In this document: positions 17,307-26,114 of the stretch, in pieces | How the letters are laid out: each line of letters opens with the position of its first letter | Position numbering within the stretch: the stretch's first letter is position 1 | Assembly (NCBI GenBank): GCA_002238825.1 | Contig: MPNC01000005.1 | Location: 186,001-250,000, forward strand | Origin: SAR202 cluster bacterium bin87 | Lineage (GTDB): Bacteria; Chloroflexota; Dehalococcoidia; Lucifugimonadales; UBA3495 | Direction of reading: 5' to 3' | DNA: 64,000 nucleotides | Translations under genes and position numbers: made by a program | The notes under the pieces: generated by a model | What the model was told of the DNA's origin: nothing | Databases searched by the model: none | Seen by the model: only the letters and a program-made list of their open reading frames with translations

Positions 17307-17791
17307 TTTTCATCCTCCAACATATTCCGCAGAACGCGCAGGTTTTCGACGTCCTCGCGGTTGTATTCAAGCAGCATATCCAGGGCGTCGTGGTTATGTT
17401 CACGACAATATTTGTCCCAAAGCAAAACAGCGTCGTAGCCAGCCATATCCGGCAGGTTCCGAGCTATGCCCAAAGACTTCTCGATGGCTTTCAGTCCGCC
17501 CTTCAGGCCGGCACGACGGGACTCCCGCATGAGATCCCGATGCACAAAGCGACGGCGAAGGTCAACACCGGGCTTCCAGGCCAGGAACGGCAGGTCAAAG
17601 CTGCCGCCGTTGAACGTGTGGATGGTGGTAACGCCTTCAAGGACATGGAGGACGGCGTCAGCAGTGATGCCGTTTCCCACCAACTGGGTGGTCGACCAGT
17701 CGCCGGGGAAATCCACGGCGATGCCGACAACAGTCGGGTAGGCGCCACCACCGATGAAACCAGTGGTCTCAATGTCCAGGTAGGCGTCCAA
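17291..17791 (-). CDS. RNase H-like exonuclease-domain protein (YprB family)
   Basis: A 166-aa DEDDy-type ribonuclease H-like domain. The acidic motifs are LDIETTGF (DxE), [11 protein letters not shown] (Asp) and [10 protein letters not shown] (YxxxD). This is the stand-alone form of the domain found in B. subtilis YprB. Predicted action is 3'-5' exonuclease or structure-specific nuclease on RNA or DNA. It starts at TTG only 9 nt after the purH stop with no clear Shine-Dalgarno, so translation is probably coupled. Confidence 0.8.
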   Translation of the reverse strand: MDAYLDIETTGFIGGGAYPTVVGIAVDFPGDWSTTQLVGNGITADAVLHVLEGVTTIHTFNGGSFDLPFLAWKPGVDLRRRFVHRDLMRESRRAGLKGGLKAIEKSLGIARNLPDMAGYDAVLLWDKYCREHNHDALDMLLEYNREDVENLRVLRNMLEDENWNLD

Positions 17792-17800
17792 CGGGGACGG

Positions 17801-19339
17801 TCAGTGCCGGAAGTGGCGGACGCCGGTGAACACCATGGCGATGCCGGCCTGGTTGGCGGCGGCTATCACCTCGTCGTCGCGAATGGAGCCGCCGGGCTGG
17901 ACAATGGCGGTGATGCCGGCCGCGGCAGCGAGTTCGATGTTGTCGGGGAAGGGGAAGAAAGCGTCGGATGCCAGCACGCACCCAGCGGCTTTATCGCCCG
18001 CAGCGCGCTCAGACAGGTGAACGCTGACCACGCGGTTGGGCTGGCCGGCGCCCATTCCGACCAAAGTGCGATCCTTGACGAAAGCGATGGCGTTGGACTT
18101 GATGTGCTTGACTGCCTTCCAGGCGAATGCCAAATCCGCCAATTCTGCGGGAGTCGGCGGGCGTTCAGTAGCGGTGGCCCACGCCTCGGGATTTTCGTCG
18201 ATGACGTCGGGGGTCTGCACCAGGACGCCGCCGCTGAGAGGGCGGACATCATAAGCGGGAGATGCCGGGGAAGCGGCAACCGGATCCACGGTGAGGATAC
18301 GCAGGTTGCGCTTGCGCCGCAGGATCTCCAGAGCATCGTCATCGTACCCGGGCGCGACGACCACTTCGTAGAACACGGGGTCCATGGCCTCCGCAGCGGT
18401 GGCGGTGACGCTGCGATTGAAACCGACGATGCCACCAAAGGCCGACACGGGGTCCCCGGCATACGCCAGCTCGTAAGCCTGCGCGATGTCGTCGCGTGAC
18501 GCCAGGCCGCACGGATTGGCGTGCTTGATCACGCAGACCGACGGGTACGGATAATCGCTGACCGTGCGCCACGCGGCATCGGCATCCATCAGGTTGTTGA
18601 AAGAAAGTTCCCGGCCGTGCAGTTGAGTGGCGCGCGCCAGGCCTCCCTCGCCGCCGCTGGCGGGAACATACAGCGCGCCGCGTTGGTGGGGGTTCTCGCC
18701 GTAGCGCAGGCTGGAGACGCGGGTGAGCCCGATGGTCACCTGCTGGGGCATCTCCTCCTCTGCGGTGGGGTCGGTGGAGAGGTAGTCCGCCACGGCCGCA
18801 TCGTAGACGGCGACGTGCTGAAAGGCCTTGGCGGCGAGCGCACGGCGCTGTTGCGCGTCCAGTCCCGGGCCAGCCAAAGCGTCGGCGACCCATCGGTAGT
18901 CGGACGGGTCCACGACGACGGCGACGGACGGGAAGTTCTTGGCCGCGGCGCGCAGCATCGTCGGGCCGCCGATGTCGATGTTTTCGAGGGCATCGTCCAG
19001 CGTGACGCCGGCTTTACTGACGGTTTCCACGAAGGGATAGAGGTTGACGACAACCACATCAATCGGGCCGATGCCGTGCTGCTCCAACTCCGCCATGTGA
19101 GCGGGCGAATCACGGCGGGCCAGCAGGCCGCCGTGTATCACCGGATGCAGAGTCTTGACGCGGCCCTCAAGGATTTCCGGCGAGCCGGTAACGTCGGACA
19201 CCTGCGTGACCGGAACGCTGGCGTCTGCCAAACTTCGGTGGGTGCCGCCGGTGCTGATCAGTTCATAGCCGGCGCCGACCAGGGATTTGCCGAAATCCTC
19301 GATGCCGGTCTTGTCGAATACGCTCAGTAGTGCTTTCAA
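17801..19339 (-). CDS. purH: Bifunctional AICAR formyltransferase/IMP cyclohydrolase
   Basis: A 512-aa PurH with both domains. N-terminal MGS-like IMP cyclohydrolase ([44 protein letters not shown]) and C-terminal formyltransferase ([37 protein letters not shown]). It catalyses the last two steps to IMP using 10-formyl-THF. The start is TTG (MKALLSVF). It sits in a minus-strand operon after purF, purM and a small gene, and immediately before the YprB-like nuclease. Confidence 0.97.
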   Translation of the reverse strand: MKALLSVFDKTGIEDFGKSLVGAGYELISTGGTHRSLADASVPVTQVSDVTGSPEILEGRVKTLHPVIHGGLLARRDSPAHMAELEQHGIGPIDVVVVNLYPFVETVSKAGVTLDDALENIDIGGPTMLRAAAKNFPSVAVVVDPSDYRWVADALAGPGLDAQQRRALAAKAFQHVAVYDAAVADYLSTDPTAEEEMPQQVTIGLTRVSSLRYGENPHQRGALYVPASGGEGGLARATQLHGRELSFNNLMDADAAWRTVSDYPYPSVCVIKHANPCGLASRDDIAQAYELAYAGDPVSAFGGIVGFNRSVTATAAEAMDPVFYEVVVAPGYDDDALEILRRKRNLRILTVDPVAASPASPAYDVRPLSGGVLVQTPDVIDENPEAWATATERPPTPAELADLAFAWKAVKHIKSNAIAFVKDRTLVGMGAGQPNRVVSVHLSERAAGDKAAGCVLASDAFFPFPDNIELAAAAGITAIVQPGGSIRDDEVIAAANQAGIAMVFTGVRHFRH

Positions 19340-19375
19340 CTTGCCTGGATGCTCCTCGTCGAATAAAAGTCGGAT

Positions 19376-19627
19376 CTAGATTGCGCCGCCGCCGCCGTCG
19401 AAGCCGCCAAATCCACCGCCCATGTCGCCGGGTTGGTGAAAATTGGCCGCGTCTCCGGAATGGTGAATTTGTCCAGGGTCAACCGGCGTGTCGGAGTGGT
19501 GGCCCCCGTACCACATCAGGCCCAGCGGGCCCCAGGCCCACCAGGGGCGCATGACATCGAAGACGGGTTCGGATTTGTCGTCGGCGTTGTTGCGAACGTT
19601 ACGGCGGAATGGGTTTTTCAGATTCAT
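19376..19627 (-). CDS. Small Gly/His-rich hypothetical protein
   Basis: An 83-aa protein not recognised. It begins basic (MNLKNPFRRNVRNN), has a short Trp-rich stretch (MRPWWAWGPLGLMWYGG) and ends in a His/Gly-rich tail (HHSDTPVDPG...GGGFGGFDGGGG). No signal peptide or clear transmembrane helix. The start is set by GGAGG 7 nt upstream of ATG. It lies between purM and purH, 70 nt and 36 nt apart, so it is likely cotranscribed. It could be low-complexity coding noise, but the ribosome site and placement support a real gene. Confidence 0.55.
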   Translation of the reverse strand: MNLKNPFRRNVRNNADDKSEPVFDVMRPWWAWGPLGLMWYGGHHSDTPVDPGQIHHSGDAANFHQPGDMGGGFGGFDGGGGAI

Positions 19628-19697
19628 GACAGCCTCCACCTTCTTCCATCTTGTGCGGTCCGGGTTGAGGGGTCAGGGTTCAGCGATCCGGTTTGGA

Positions 19698-20750
19698 TCA
19701 CCCAGACCGGAATGCAGTCCGGCCGGGACCCGTGCCCTCTACGATTTGACCGACTTCCAACGCGTCCGGCAAGCCGGAGAGCAACTCCGGAGCGCGGTCA
19801 GGATCGCATACGGCGACCATGCCGAGCCCCATGTTGAACACGCGGTACATCTCTTCGTCGCTGATGCCGCCGGCGCTCTGAATCGCGCCGAATATGGGAG
19901 GAATGGGCCAGGCGCCGAGTTGAAACTCAGCGGTCACGCCATTGGGCAGTGAGGCCGGCATCTTACCGGGCAGGCCTCCGCCGGTTATATGACTGAGAGC
20001 CTTGATGCTGCCCAGGTAAGGCTCCAACATGGGATGGTAGGCGCGGTGCCGCACCATCAACTCGTCACCGAGGTTGCGATCGAGGCCGGGGCCGGGGCGG
20101 AACAGCGCTTCAGGATCATCGTCGGTGTTGAACACCCGCCGGACCAGAGAGAACCCGTTGGTGTGCACGCCGCTGGATGGTATGCCGATGAGGCGGTCGC
20201 CGGCGATGACGCTGCTGCCGTCGAGCAGACTGTCCCGCTCGGCCACGCCCACCACGAAGCCCGCCAGATCGAAATCGGCATCTGCATAGACGCCGGGAAG
20301 CTGGGCGGTCTCACCGCCGATCAGGGCGCACCCGGCCTCTCGACAACCCCAGACCATGCCACGCATCAGCATCTCCATGCGATGTTCGTCGTAGGCGCTG
20401 AACGACATGTAGTCCAGAAAGAAAAGGGGACGCGCGCCCTTGGTGAGGATGTCGTTGACATTGAGGGTGACCAGATCCTGGCCGACGCCTTCGAAATGGC
20501 CAAGCTGGGCCGCGATCTTGAGCTTGGTGCCCACGCCGTCGGTGCTGGCAACCAGCACGGGATCCCGATAACTGCCCAGGGCGAACAGACCGGCGAATCC
20601 TCCGCTGCCGTCCAGAACCTCCGGGCCGTGGGTCATGGCGGCAAATGCCTTGATCCGGTCCTTCAAACCGTCCATGGCGTCCAGGGCGACGCCGGCGGCC
20701 TCGTATTCGGCCGATGCGCGAGCAGCCGCGCCAACCTCGCCGGCCGTCAT
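19698..20750 (-). CDS. purM: Phosphoribosylformylglycinamidine cyclo-ligase
   Basis: A 350-aa AIR synthetase with the conserved DGVGTKLKIA, ALIGGETAQLPGVY, GIPSSGVHTNGFSLVR and ITGGGLPGKMP segments. It closes the imidazole ring using ATP in step five of purine synthesis. The ATG overlaps the purF stop (ATGA), so the pair is translationally coupled. Length is normal. Confidence 0.97.
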   Translation of the reverse strand: MTAGEVGAAARASAEYEAAGVALDAMDGLKDRIKAFAAMTHGPEVLDGSGGFAGLFALGSYRDPVLVASTDGVGTKLKIAAQLGHFEGVGQDLVTLNVNDILTKGARPLFFLDYMSFSAYDEHRMEMLMRGMVWGCREAGCALIGGETAQLPGVYADADFDLAGFVVGVAERDSLLDGSSVIAGDRLIGIPSSGVHTNGFSLVRRVFNTDDDPEALFRPGPGLDRNLGDELMVRHRAYHPMLEPYLGSIKALSHITGGGLPGKMPASLPNGVTAEFQLGAWPIPPIFGAIQSAGGISDEEMYRVFNMGLGMVAVCDPDRAPELLSGLPDALEVGQIVEGTGPGRTAFRSG

Positions 20751-22198
20751 CAGGCGGTGGCCCGTTCCAGGGACTGCTTGGTCAGTTCCAACTGCACCGG
20801 CACCGGATAGTTACCCGTGAAGCAGGCGTCGCAGAAACCGCCCTGCTGGCCGTGCACCAGGTTCATCAAGCCGCGCACGCTGAGGTAACCCAACGAATCC
20901 GATCCGGTCAACTCGCAAATCTCGGCTATGGTCTTGTTGGCGGCGATCAGTTCCCCGCGCGTCGCCATATCCACCCCCAAGTAGCAGGGATGCTTGATGG
21001 GCGGCGCGCACACCCGCAGATGCACTTCGGTCGCGCCGGCGCGGCGCAGCAGGTCCACCACGTGGGGCGTGGTGGTTCCCCGGACGATGCTGTCGTCCAC
21101 CACGACCAGCCGCTTGCCACCAATCACAGCCGGCATGGGGTTGAACTTCTGCCGGACCCCGCGGTCCCGGCGCTGCTGCTCAGGCTCGATGAAGGTGCGA
21201 CCGACGTAACGGTTGCGCACCAGGCCGTTGGCGAAGGGGATACCGGATTCGCGGGCGAAGCCCACCGCGGCTGAGGTGGAAGAGTCGGGAATGCCGATCA
21301 CCAGATCAGCGTCCACGGGGTGTTCCCGCGCCAGCTGGGCGCCCATGTCCTCGCGGGCGGTGTGCATGAGCCGGCCGTCCATGACGCTATCCGGTCGGGC
21401 GAAGTAGATCCACTCGAACACGCACAGTGCGCGGCCCCGGCGGGCGGCATCGCCGTAAACTGCGCTCTGCACGCCGTCGCCGCTGATGACTGCCACCTCT
21501 CCGGGGTCGAGCTCGCGCACGAATTCCGCCTGCATGTGGTCAAGGGCGCAGGTCTCGGAAGCGACCACCCATCCGTTGTCCAGGCGACCCAGGCACAGGG
21601 GCCGGATGCCCAACGGATCGCGCACCGCGATGATGGCATCCGGCGTCAACAACGCCAGGGAGAATGCCCCCTGCATGCGCGCCATGGCGTAGAAAATCCT
21701 CTCGGGCCAGGTATTCCCGGGGGCGTTGGCCAGAAGCTGAGCAATTACTTCGCTGTCGGTGCTGGTCTGGAACACGCAATTCCACTGGGTCTGTGCCTGT
21801 TCCCGCAATTGCCTCGAGTTGATGACGTTGCCATTGTGCGCCACCGCCAGGGGTCCGTTCAATCCGTTGACCAGGAGGGGTTGAGCGTTGTCGCTGCGAC
21901 TGGCTCCGGTGGTCGAATACCGGGTGTGACCGATGGCCAAGCCTCCCGTGATCCCGTCGATGTCGCCGTCCCGGAAAGCCTCCGAAACCAGGCCCATGCC
22001 CGTGTGCAGTCGGATCCGGCCCTGGTCGGCCGCTGCGACGCCGGCGGACTCCTGCCCCCGGTGCTGCAATGCGAAAAGGCCGATGGAGGTCAGCGTGGCG
22101 CTGTGTGACCCGGGCGCGTATACGCCCACCACGCCGCACTCCTCGCGCGGGTGATCGAGAGCGGAGCTTTCCGTATAGAATGCCGGTTGCGACGTCAT
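20750..22198 (-). CDS. purF: Amidophosphoribosyltransferase
   Basis: A 482-aa glutamine PRPP amidotransferase. The N-terminal nucleophile Cys follows a short propeptide (REECGVVGVY), so processing is expected. The PRPP loop reads VVVDDSIVRGTT. Cys pairs CAPPIKHPC and CDAC match the [4Fe-4S]-binding, oxygen-sensitive type known from Bacillus. It commits PRPP to purine synthesis. A TTGACC-N17-TAGAAT promoter ends 6 nt before the ATG, so the operon transcript is probably leaderless. Confidence 0.97.
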   Translation of the reverse strand: MTSQPAFYTESSALDHPREECGVVGVYAPGSHSATLTSIGLFALQHRGQESAGVAAADQGRIRLHTGMGLVSEAFRDGDIDGITGGLAIGHTRYSTTGASRSDNAQPLLVNGLNGPLAVAHNGNVINSRQLREQAQTQWNCVFQTSTDSEVIAQLLANAPGNTWPERIFYAMARMQGAFSLALLTPDAIIAVRDPLGIRPLCLGRLDNGWVVASETCALDHMQAEFVRELDPGEVAVISGDGVQSAVYGDAARRGRALCVFEWIYFARPDSVMDGRLMHTAREDMGAQLAREHPVDADLVIGIPDSSTSAAVGFARESGIPFANGLVRNRYVGRTFIEPEQQRRDRGVRQKFNPMPAVIGGKRLVVVDDSIVRGTTTPHVVDLLRRAGATEVHLRVCAPPIKHPCYLGVDMATRGELIAANKTIAEICELTGSDSLGYLSVRGLMNLVHGQQGGFCDACFTGNYPVPVQLELTKQSLERATA

Positions 22199-22204
22199 GG
22201 TTGC

Positions 22205-22246
22205 ATTCTATGTGGCAGCCGGCGGCGGGTCAACGAAAACGCCGCC
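22205..22246 (-). promoter_or_regulatory. purF promoter overlapping a hairpin
   Basis: Minus strand TTGACC (22228-22233)-N17-TAGAAT (22205-22210), 6 nt before the purF ATG. The -35 lies in the loop of GGCGGC-N14-GCCGCC (22221-22246), which could also terminate the jag transcript or hinder polymerase access. Confidence 0.65.
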
Positions 22247-22288
22247 GACAATAGCAGCCAATGCCCGGACATCGGGTAAACCGCGGGT

Positions 22289-23095
22289 TCAGTCCCGATC
22301 GGGGATGATCTGCACCTTTCGGGCGTCGCCGAAGCCGACGCTTTCGGTACGGATGCCCTCACGCTCGCCGAGATAGAGGTGAATCACCCGGCGGTCGGAC
22401 GGCGCCATGGGCTCCAAAGTGATGCTGCGGCCGGTCTGCGCGACCCTATCGGCAACGCGGTCGGCCATCTCACGCAGAGAGTCCTCCCGTCGCTGCCGGT
22501 ACTGCTCAACATCCAGCGAAACCCGGACTTCTTCATCGTACTGCTGCCGGACGATGCTCTGCACGATGAACTGCAGGGAATGCAGAGTGTTCCCGCGCCG
22601 ACCGATCAACAAGCCGGAATCGGGGCCGTTGATGTCGATCACGGGGCCGCCGGCCAACTCATCGTGCTCCGAGCGCAGGGTCACGTCGACTTCGGCGCCG
22701 ACCGCCGTGAGGATGCGCTGGATAGCCTGGACTGCCGTTCCAGCGGGGGTGTCCGCGGTCATGGCCGGGATCGGCGTCGGTGCATCTTCCGGGTCGGATT
22801 CGTCAAACTCTTCCGGGTCATCCCCGGAAGGCTCATCGCCCGGAGATTCATACCGGGGAGGTTCATCCCGGGGAGGCTCATCCACATCGAATTCGGCGAT
22901 CTCCGCCGCCGCGGATGGCGCGGCTCCAATGCGCGTGACGCGAACCTCGGCCAGTTCGCCACCGATGCCCAGGAAGCCCTGGCGGCCCCTATTTAGTATT
23001 TCGACCTCTACCTCGCTGCGGTCGGCGCCGAGAGCTGCGAGCGCCTGCTCTTCGGCTTCTTCTACGGTTCTCCCGGTCTGCACTATCTGATCCAT
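22289..23095 (-). CDS. jag: Jag/SpoIIIJ-associated RNA-binding protein (Jag_N-KH-R3H)
   Basis: A 268-aa protein: Jag-N domain (IVQTGRTVEEAEEQALAALG ... GFLGIGG), an acidic low-complexity linker of Pro/Asp/Glu, a KH domain with LIGRRGNTLHSLQFIV, and a C-terminal R3H domain (SITLEPMAPSDRRVIHLYL). Jag/KhpB homologues bind RNA and pair with YidC. The start MDQIVQ is set by AGGAG 10 nt upstream and lies inside yidC, giving a 107-nt overlap. The track's longer ORF is a yidC shadow. Confidence 0.92.
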   Translation of the reverse strand: MDQIVQTGRTVEEAEEQALAALGADRSEVEVEILNRGRQGFLGIGGELAEVRVTRIGAAPSAAAEIAEFDVDEPPRDEPPRYESPGDEPSGDDPEEFDESDPEDAPTPIPAMTADTPAGTAVQAIQRILTAVGAEVDVTLRSEHDELAGGPVIDINGPDSGLLIGRRGNTLHSLQFIVQSIVRQQYDEEVRVSLDVEQYRQRREDSLREMADRVADRVAQTGRSITLEPMAPSDRRVIHLYLGEREGIRTESVGFGDARKVQIIPDRD

Positions 23096-23918
23096 CGGGT
23101 TTACTCTCCTGAGGGTCGGGAGACTGGACTTCCAGAGTCGCTCCGTCGTCGTCCTGCCCGCGCCGTGGGAACAGCGGGAACAATGGCCCCCAACCGGTGA
23201 TGAAATACTGGATCGTGATGCCGATGAGGTTGGAAACCACCCAATAGAGGGGCAGTCCGCTGGGCCAGCCCAGGGAGAATGCTCCAAGGAAGATGGGCAT
23301 CATCCACAACATCATCGTTTGGCTCGATTGCTGACGCGGATCCGGGGAAGGCATCTGCGTCATCTTCTGCTGCACCCAGGTGGTGACCGCCACCAGGATC
23401 GGCATGACTATGGGCGACGGGTCCGGCTGGCTGAGGTCGAGCCACAGGAAGGTGTTGTTGACCGGCGCCGCGGAATGGATCGGCACGAAAGTGATCCACG
23501 GGTACAGCTTGTCGGAAAGATTGACCAAGTCTTCCGGGTTGTTGAACAGGGTGAGAATGAGGACCCGGAACAGGCCGATCAGGATGGGCATTTGAACGAT
23601 CAACGGGCCCAGGCAGCCGATGGGGTTCACGCCGCTCTCGCGGTACAACCGCATGGTTTCCTGGGAGATCCGCTGGCGGTCGCCCTCGTAGCGCTGCTGG
23701 ATCTCGCGGACCCTGGGCTGCATCCCGGTCATGGCGCGCATCTGCCGCAATTGGCGCACGGTCAGGGGAATGGTCACCACGCGCACCAGCGCGGTGAACA
23801 CGATGATGGCGACGCCCATCTGGGTGAAGCACAGCACATACAACACCAACAGGGTGTTGAGCATGGGCCGGATGATCACCTCATTCCAGATGAGGATGAA
23901 TATGGAGAAAAATTCCAC
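22989..23918 (-). CDS. yidC: Membrane protein insertase YidC
   Basis: A 309-aa short-type YidC/Oxa1 without the large periplasmic domain. Hydrophobic segments include NTLLVLYVLCFTQMGVAIIVFTALVRVV (with the hydrophilic-groove Arg in the following segments), CLGPLIVQMPILIGLFRVLI and LYWVVSNLIGITIQYFI. The C-terminal tail is strongly basic (NRRRSRRAGARSSRRRPQRG) and probably contacts the ribosome. The tail is read in a different frame from the first codons of jag. Starts with GTG, AGGAA upstream. Confidence 0.93.
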   Translation of the reverse strand: MEFFSIFILIWNEVIIRPMLNTLLVLYVLCFTQMGVAIIVFTALVRVVTIPLTVRQLRQMRAMTGMQPRVREIQQRYEGDRQRISQETMRLYRESGVNPIGCLGPLIVQMPILIGLFRVLILTLFNNPEDLVNLSDKLYPWITFVPIHSAAPVNNTFLWLDLSQPDPSPIVMPILVAVTTWVQQKMTQMPSPDPRQQSSQTMMLWMMPIFLGAFSLGWPSGLPLYWVVSNLIGITIQYFITGWGPLFPLFPRRGQDDDGATLEVQSPDPQESKPDGSDSADRENRRRSRRAGARSSRRRPQRGRGRNTK

Positions 23919-23959
23919 TTATTCCTGCCTGTCGCCGCCGGGTCAGCAGCCCCGGGTTT

Positions 23960-25204
23960 CTAGTTCCGGGGACATTGGACATTGTTTTCCGTGTCGTAGC
24001 ACCAATGGGGCATGAAGCCGGAAAGCACCTGCAGCCGGAGCACCTTGCCATCGTCAGTACCCACGTACACGACCTCCTGCTCGGTGGTACCGCCGAAGCC
24101 GATGGCGCCGGATTTGACCAGGGGCGCCTTGATCTCACCGTCGCGAACGCTATAGGAGGCAATTTCCTGGGGCGGTTCCTGGGCCGATGCCGAAGCGCGC
24201 AGCAATACCACCCTGCCCTCGCGAGAAGCGATTACGATGCCACGTTCCACGAGGACGGGATCGGCGACTATGGGCGCGCCCATGTCGTAGGTCCAGAGCA
24301 GCACTCCATTGTCGTCAATGGCGTATACGTTGCCGTCCATGGAGGCAGCGTATACCGCGCGGCCGGAGGAAACGGGGGTTGCCCACCACCAGTTTTCGGC
24401 AGTGAACTGCCAACGGGGCTGGCCATCATTCAGGCCCAGGGCATACAACTGGCGGTCGAAGGAACCGACTATCAGCAGATTTTTGTGGATGAGCGGCCTG
24501 GCCACCACCGCGCCACCAGCGTCAAACCGCCAGACCAATGCGCCGGTTTCGAGGCTGACGGCGTACACGCTGCCGTCCTGCGATCCGAAATAGGCGACAC
24601 CGTTGCGCAGAACTGGCGTCGACCAGACCTTCCCATCGGTGCGGAACGGCGACCAATGCAGGTTCTCCCCGGTCAACGCGTTGTAAGCGTACAGGCCACC
24701 GTCTTCGGAACCCACCGCGATGATGCCGCCGGCTTCGTCCAGAGCCGGGCTGCTGACCAGCGGCGGCATATCTTCCGCTTCAAATTGGGGTTGACGCCAT
24801 GCCACCTGAACCGAACCCGCGCCGGCGGAACCATCAAAGGCGTACAGGAAACCGTCGATGCCCGAAACGTAAACATAGCGCCCCACGGCCGGGGAGCCGT
24901 AGGCGCCGCCAAAACCGTTTTCGCTTCCCAGGGCGGACACCCATCTGGTGCTGACGCCATCCACTCCGAAGTCGTCCAGGGCATACAGCTGGCCGGACAA
25001 AGCCGTCGCGTAGACGATCCCGTTGGCGACTGAGACGGAACCCCATCCCTTGGTTGACGCCCCCAAATCACGGCCGCAACCGGTAAGCGCTAGGCACAGA
25101 ATGGCCAGGGCGGCCAAAGCCAGAAACAACCTCTTGGGTCGGAGTGTAGCGGTGAACGCCCAGCGGGTCGGGGGATTGCGGGAGGGCAGGAAATAATGGG
25201 TCAT
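23960..25204 (-). CDS. PQQ-like beta-propeller lipoprotein (BamB-like)
   Basis: About 414 aa with a signal peptide ending in the lipobox LTGC and then repeated propeller blades (GIVYATALSGQLYALDD, YVSGIDGFLYAFD, GSEDGGLYAYNALTGE, YFGSQDGSVYAVSLETGALVWRF). The fold is that of PQQ_2/BamB proteins, usually scaffolds in envelope assembly. It sits between yidD and yidC, where no such gene is usually found, suggesting a role in protein insertion or quality control on the outer face; that is inference. ATG at 25204 is preferred, with TTG two codons earlier possible. Confidence 0.85.
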   Translation of the reverse strand: MTHYFLPSRNPPTRWAFTATLRPKRLFLALAALAILCLALTGCGRDLGASTKGWGSVSVANGIVYATALSGQLYALDDFGVDGVSTRWVSALGSENGFGGAYGSPAVGRYVYVSGIDGFLYAFDGSAGAGSVQVAWRQPQFEAEDMPPLVSSPALDEAGGIIAVGSEDGGLYAYNALTGENLHWSPFRTDGKVWSTPVLRNGVAYFGSQDGSVYAVSLETGALVWRFDAGGAVVARPLIHKNLLIVGSFDRQLYALGLNDGQPRWQFTAENWWWATPVSSGRAVYAASMDGNVYAIDDNGVLLWTYDMGAPIVADPVLVERGIVIASREGRVVLLRASASAQEPPQEIASYSVRDGEIKAPLVKSGAIGFGGTTEQEVVYVGTDDGKVLRLQVLSGFMPHWCYDTENNVQCPRN

Positions 25205-25213
25205 TGTCAACGA

Positions 25214-25423
25214 TCAAACGACAGGGTCATACCCATGGCCGCCCACGGGAGTACAGCGTAAAATGCGGCGCAAGCCGAGCCACGTCCCCTGGAGCACACC
25301 GTAACGGGCGATGGCGTCGGCGGTGTATTGGGAGCAACTGGGTTGGTAGCGGCAAACCCCGGGCAGGTACGGCGACAGCGCCTGCTGGTATACCCGTATG
25401 GCGGCCACAGCAACGGTTTTCAT
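25214..25423 (-). CDS. yidD: Membrane protein insertion efficiency factor YidD
   Basis: A 69-aa protein with the YidD signature: AIRVYQQALSPYLPGVCRYQPSCSQYTADAI, including the three Cys and the amphipathic N-terminal helix, ending in GLRRILRCTPVGGHGYDPV. It aids YidC-dependent insertion. It overlaps rnpA by 4 nt. Confidence 0.96.
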   Translation of the reverse strand: MKTVAVAAIRVYQQALSPYLPGVCRYQPSCSQYTADAIARYGVLQGTWLGLRRILRCTPVGGHGYDPVV

Positions 25424-25797
25424 TTTGCAGACTCCCGCTGGTGGTCCGGATTTTCAGCCGGGGCCGGGGGAGCATTCAACCTGGTGCGGCGGATCAGGTT
25501 ATGTACAGCTCGTTCCAACTGCTTGAAATCGGCGTCCGCGGACCCCTTACGGGCGATGAGGACGGTGTCCCAGCCGGGAGCGGCAGCGGAGTTGCGCACA
25601 ACCTCGCGCAGGCGTCGTTTGACGCGGTTTCGCGCCACGGCATTGCCCACGCGTTTTCCGGTGACGAAACAGAATCGACTGCGATCCAGGCCGTTGGGCA
25701 GGACGCGCATTACAAGCAAACCGTTGGCCACGCTTCGTCCCCGCCCATGGATTTCAGTAATCCGCCCGGCGCCGGTCAGCCTATGTTGCCGTTGCAT
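25420..25797 (-). CDS. rnpA: Ribonuclease P protein component
   Basis: A 125-aa RnpA. MQRQHRL at the start, the conserved GRGRSVANGL strand, and the RNR motif KRVGNAVARNRVKRRLREVVR. It supports the RNase P RNA in 5' tRNA maturation. The track adds 12 residues; MQRQHRL is the family-typical start, though no clear Shine-Dalgarno is present. It lies 47 nt after rpmH, whose 3' UTR overlaps the track extension. Confidence 0.95.
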   Translation of the reverse strand: MQRQHRLTGAGRITEIHGRGRSVANGLLVMRVLPNGLDRSRFCFVTGKRVGNAVARNRVKRRLREVVRNSAAAPGWDTVLIARKGSADADFKQLERAVHNLIRRTRLNAPPAPAENPDHQRESAK

Positions 25798-25844
25798 CGA
25801 CTGAAGGAAACCGGCGGCAATCAAAGCGGCCAACAGACCGTTGG

Positions 25845-25982
25845 CTATACGGAGAGCCGGTGCCGGCCCTTGAAACGCCGGCGGCGCAGGACGGCGCGGC
25901 CGTCAGAAGTGCGTGAACGTGAGCGGAAGCCATGCACACGGGCACGACGTCGCTTTTTGGGTTGGTAGGTTCGTTTGGGCAT
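25845..25982 (-). CDS. rpmH: 50S ribosomal protein L34
   Basis: A 45-aa ORF absent from the track because of its length. Translation gives [19 protein letters not shown] and continues [19 protein letters not shown], an unmistakable L34. GGAG sits 8 nt before the ATG. It leads the conserved rpmH-rnpA-yidD-yidC-jag cluster. No dnaA or DnaA-box cluster lies upstream, so the usual origin neighbourhood is not supported here. Confidence 0.97.
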   Translation of the reverse strand: MPKRTYQPKKRRRARVHGFRSRSRTSDGRAVLRRRRFKGRHRLSV

Positions 25983-26002
25983 AGGTAGTACTCCGACGGC
26001 GG

Positions 26003-26034
26003 ATTATGGTACTGCGTAACCTGAAATGCGTCAA
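26003..26034 (-). promoter_or_regulatory. rpmH promoter
   Basis: Minus strand TTGACG (26029-26034) with TACCAT at 17 nt spacing, or CATAAT at 20 nt. The leader to rpmH is about 20 nt. Confidence 0.5.
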
Positions 26035-26114
26035 GAAAATGCAACCGTCCGGCGAATATGGGTGGTCACGGGCGGAACGGGGTTGACGCGTTTTTCAGTG
26101 GCAATATGGATCGG

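Noticed and set aside
25845-26114. Chromosomal origin near rpmH
   Set aside because: No dnaA gene and no DnaA-box cluster; isolated TTGTGGATA-like words occur only inside genes.
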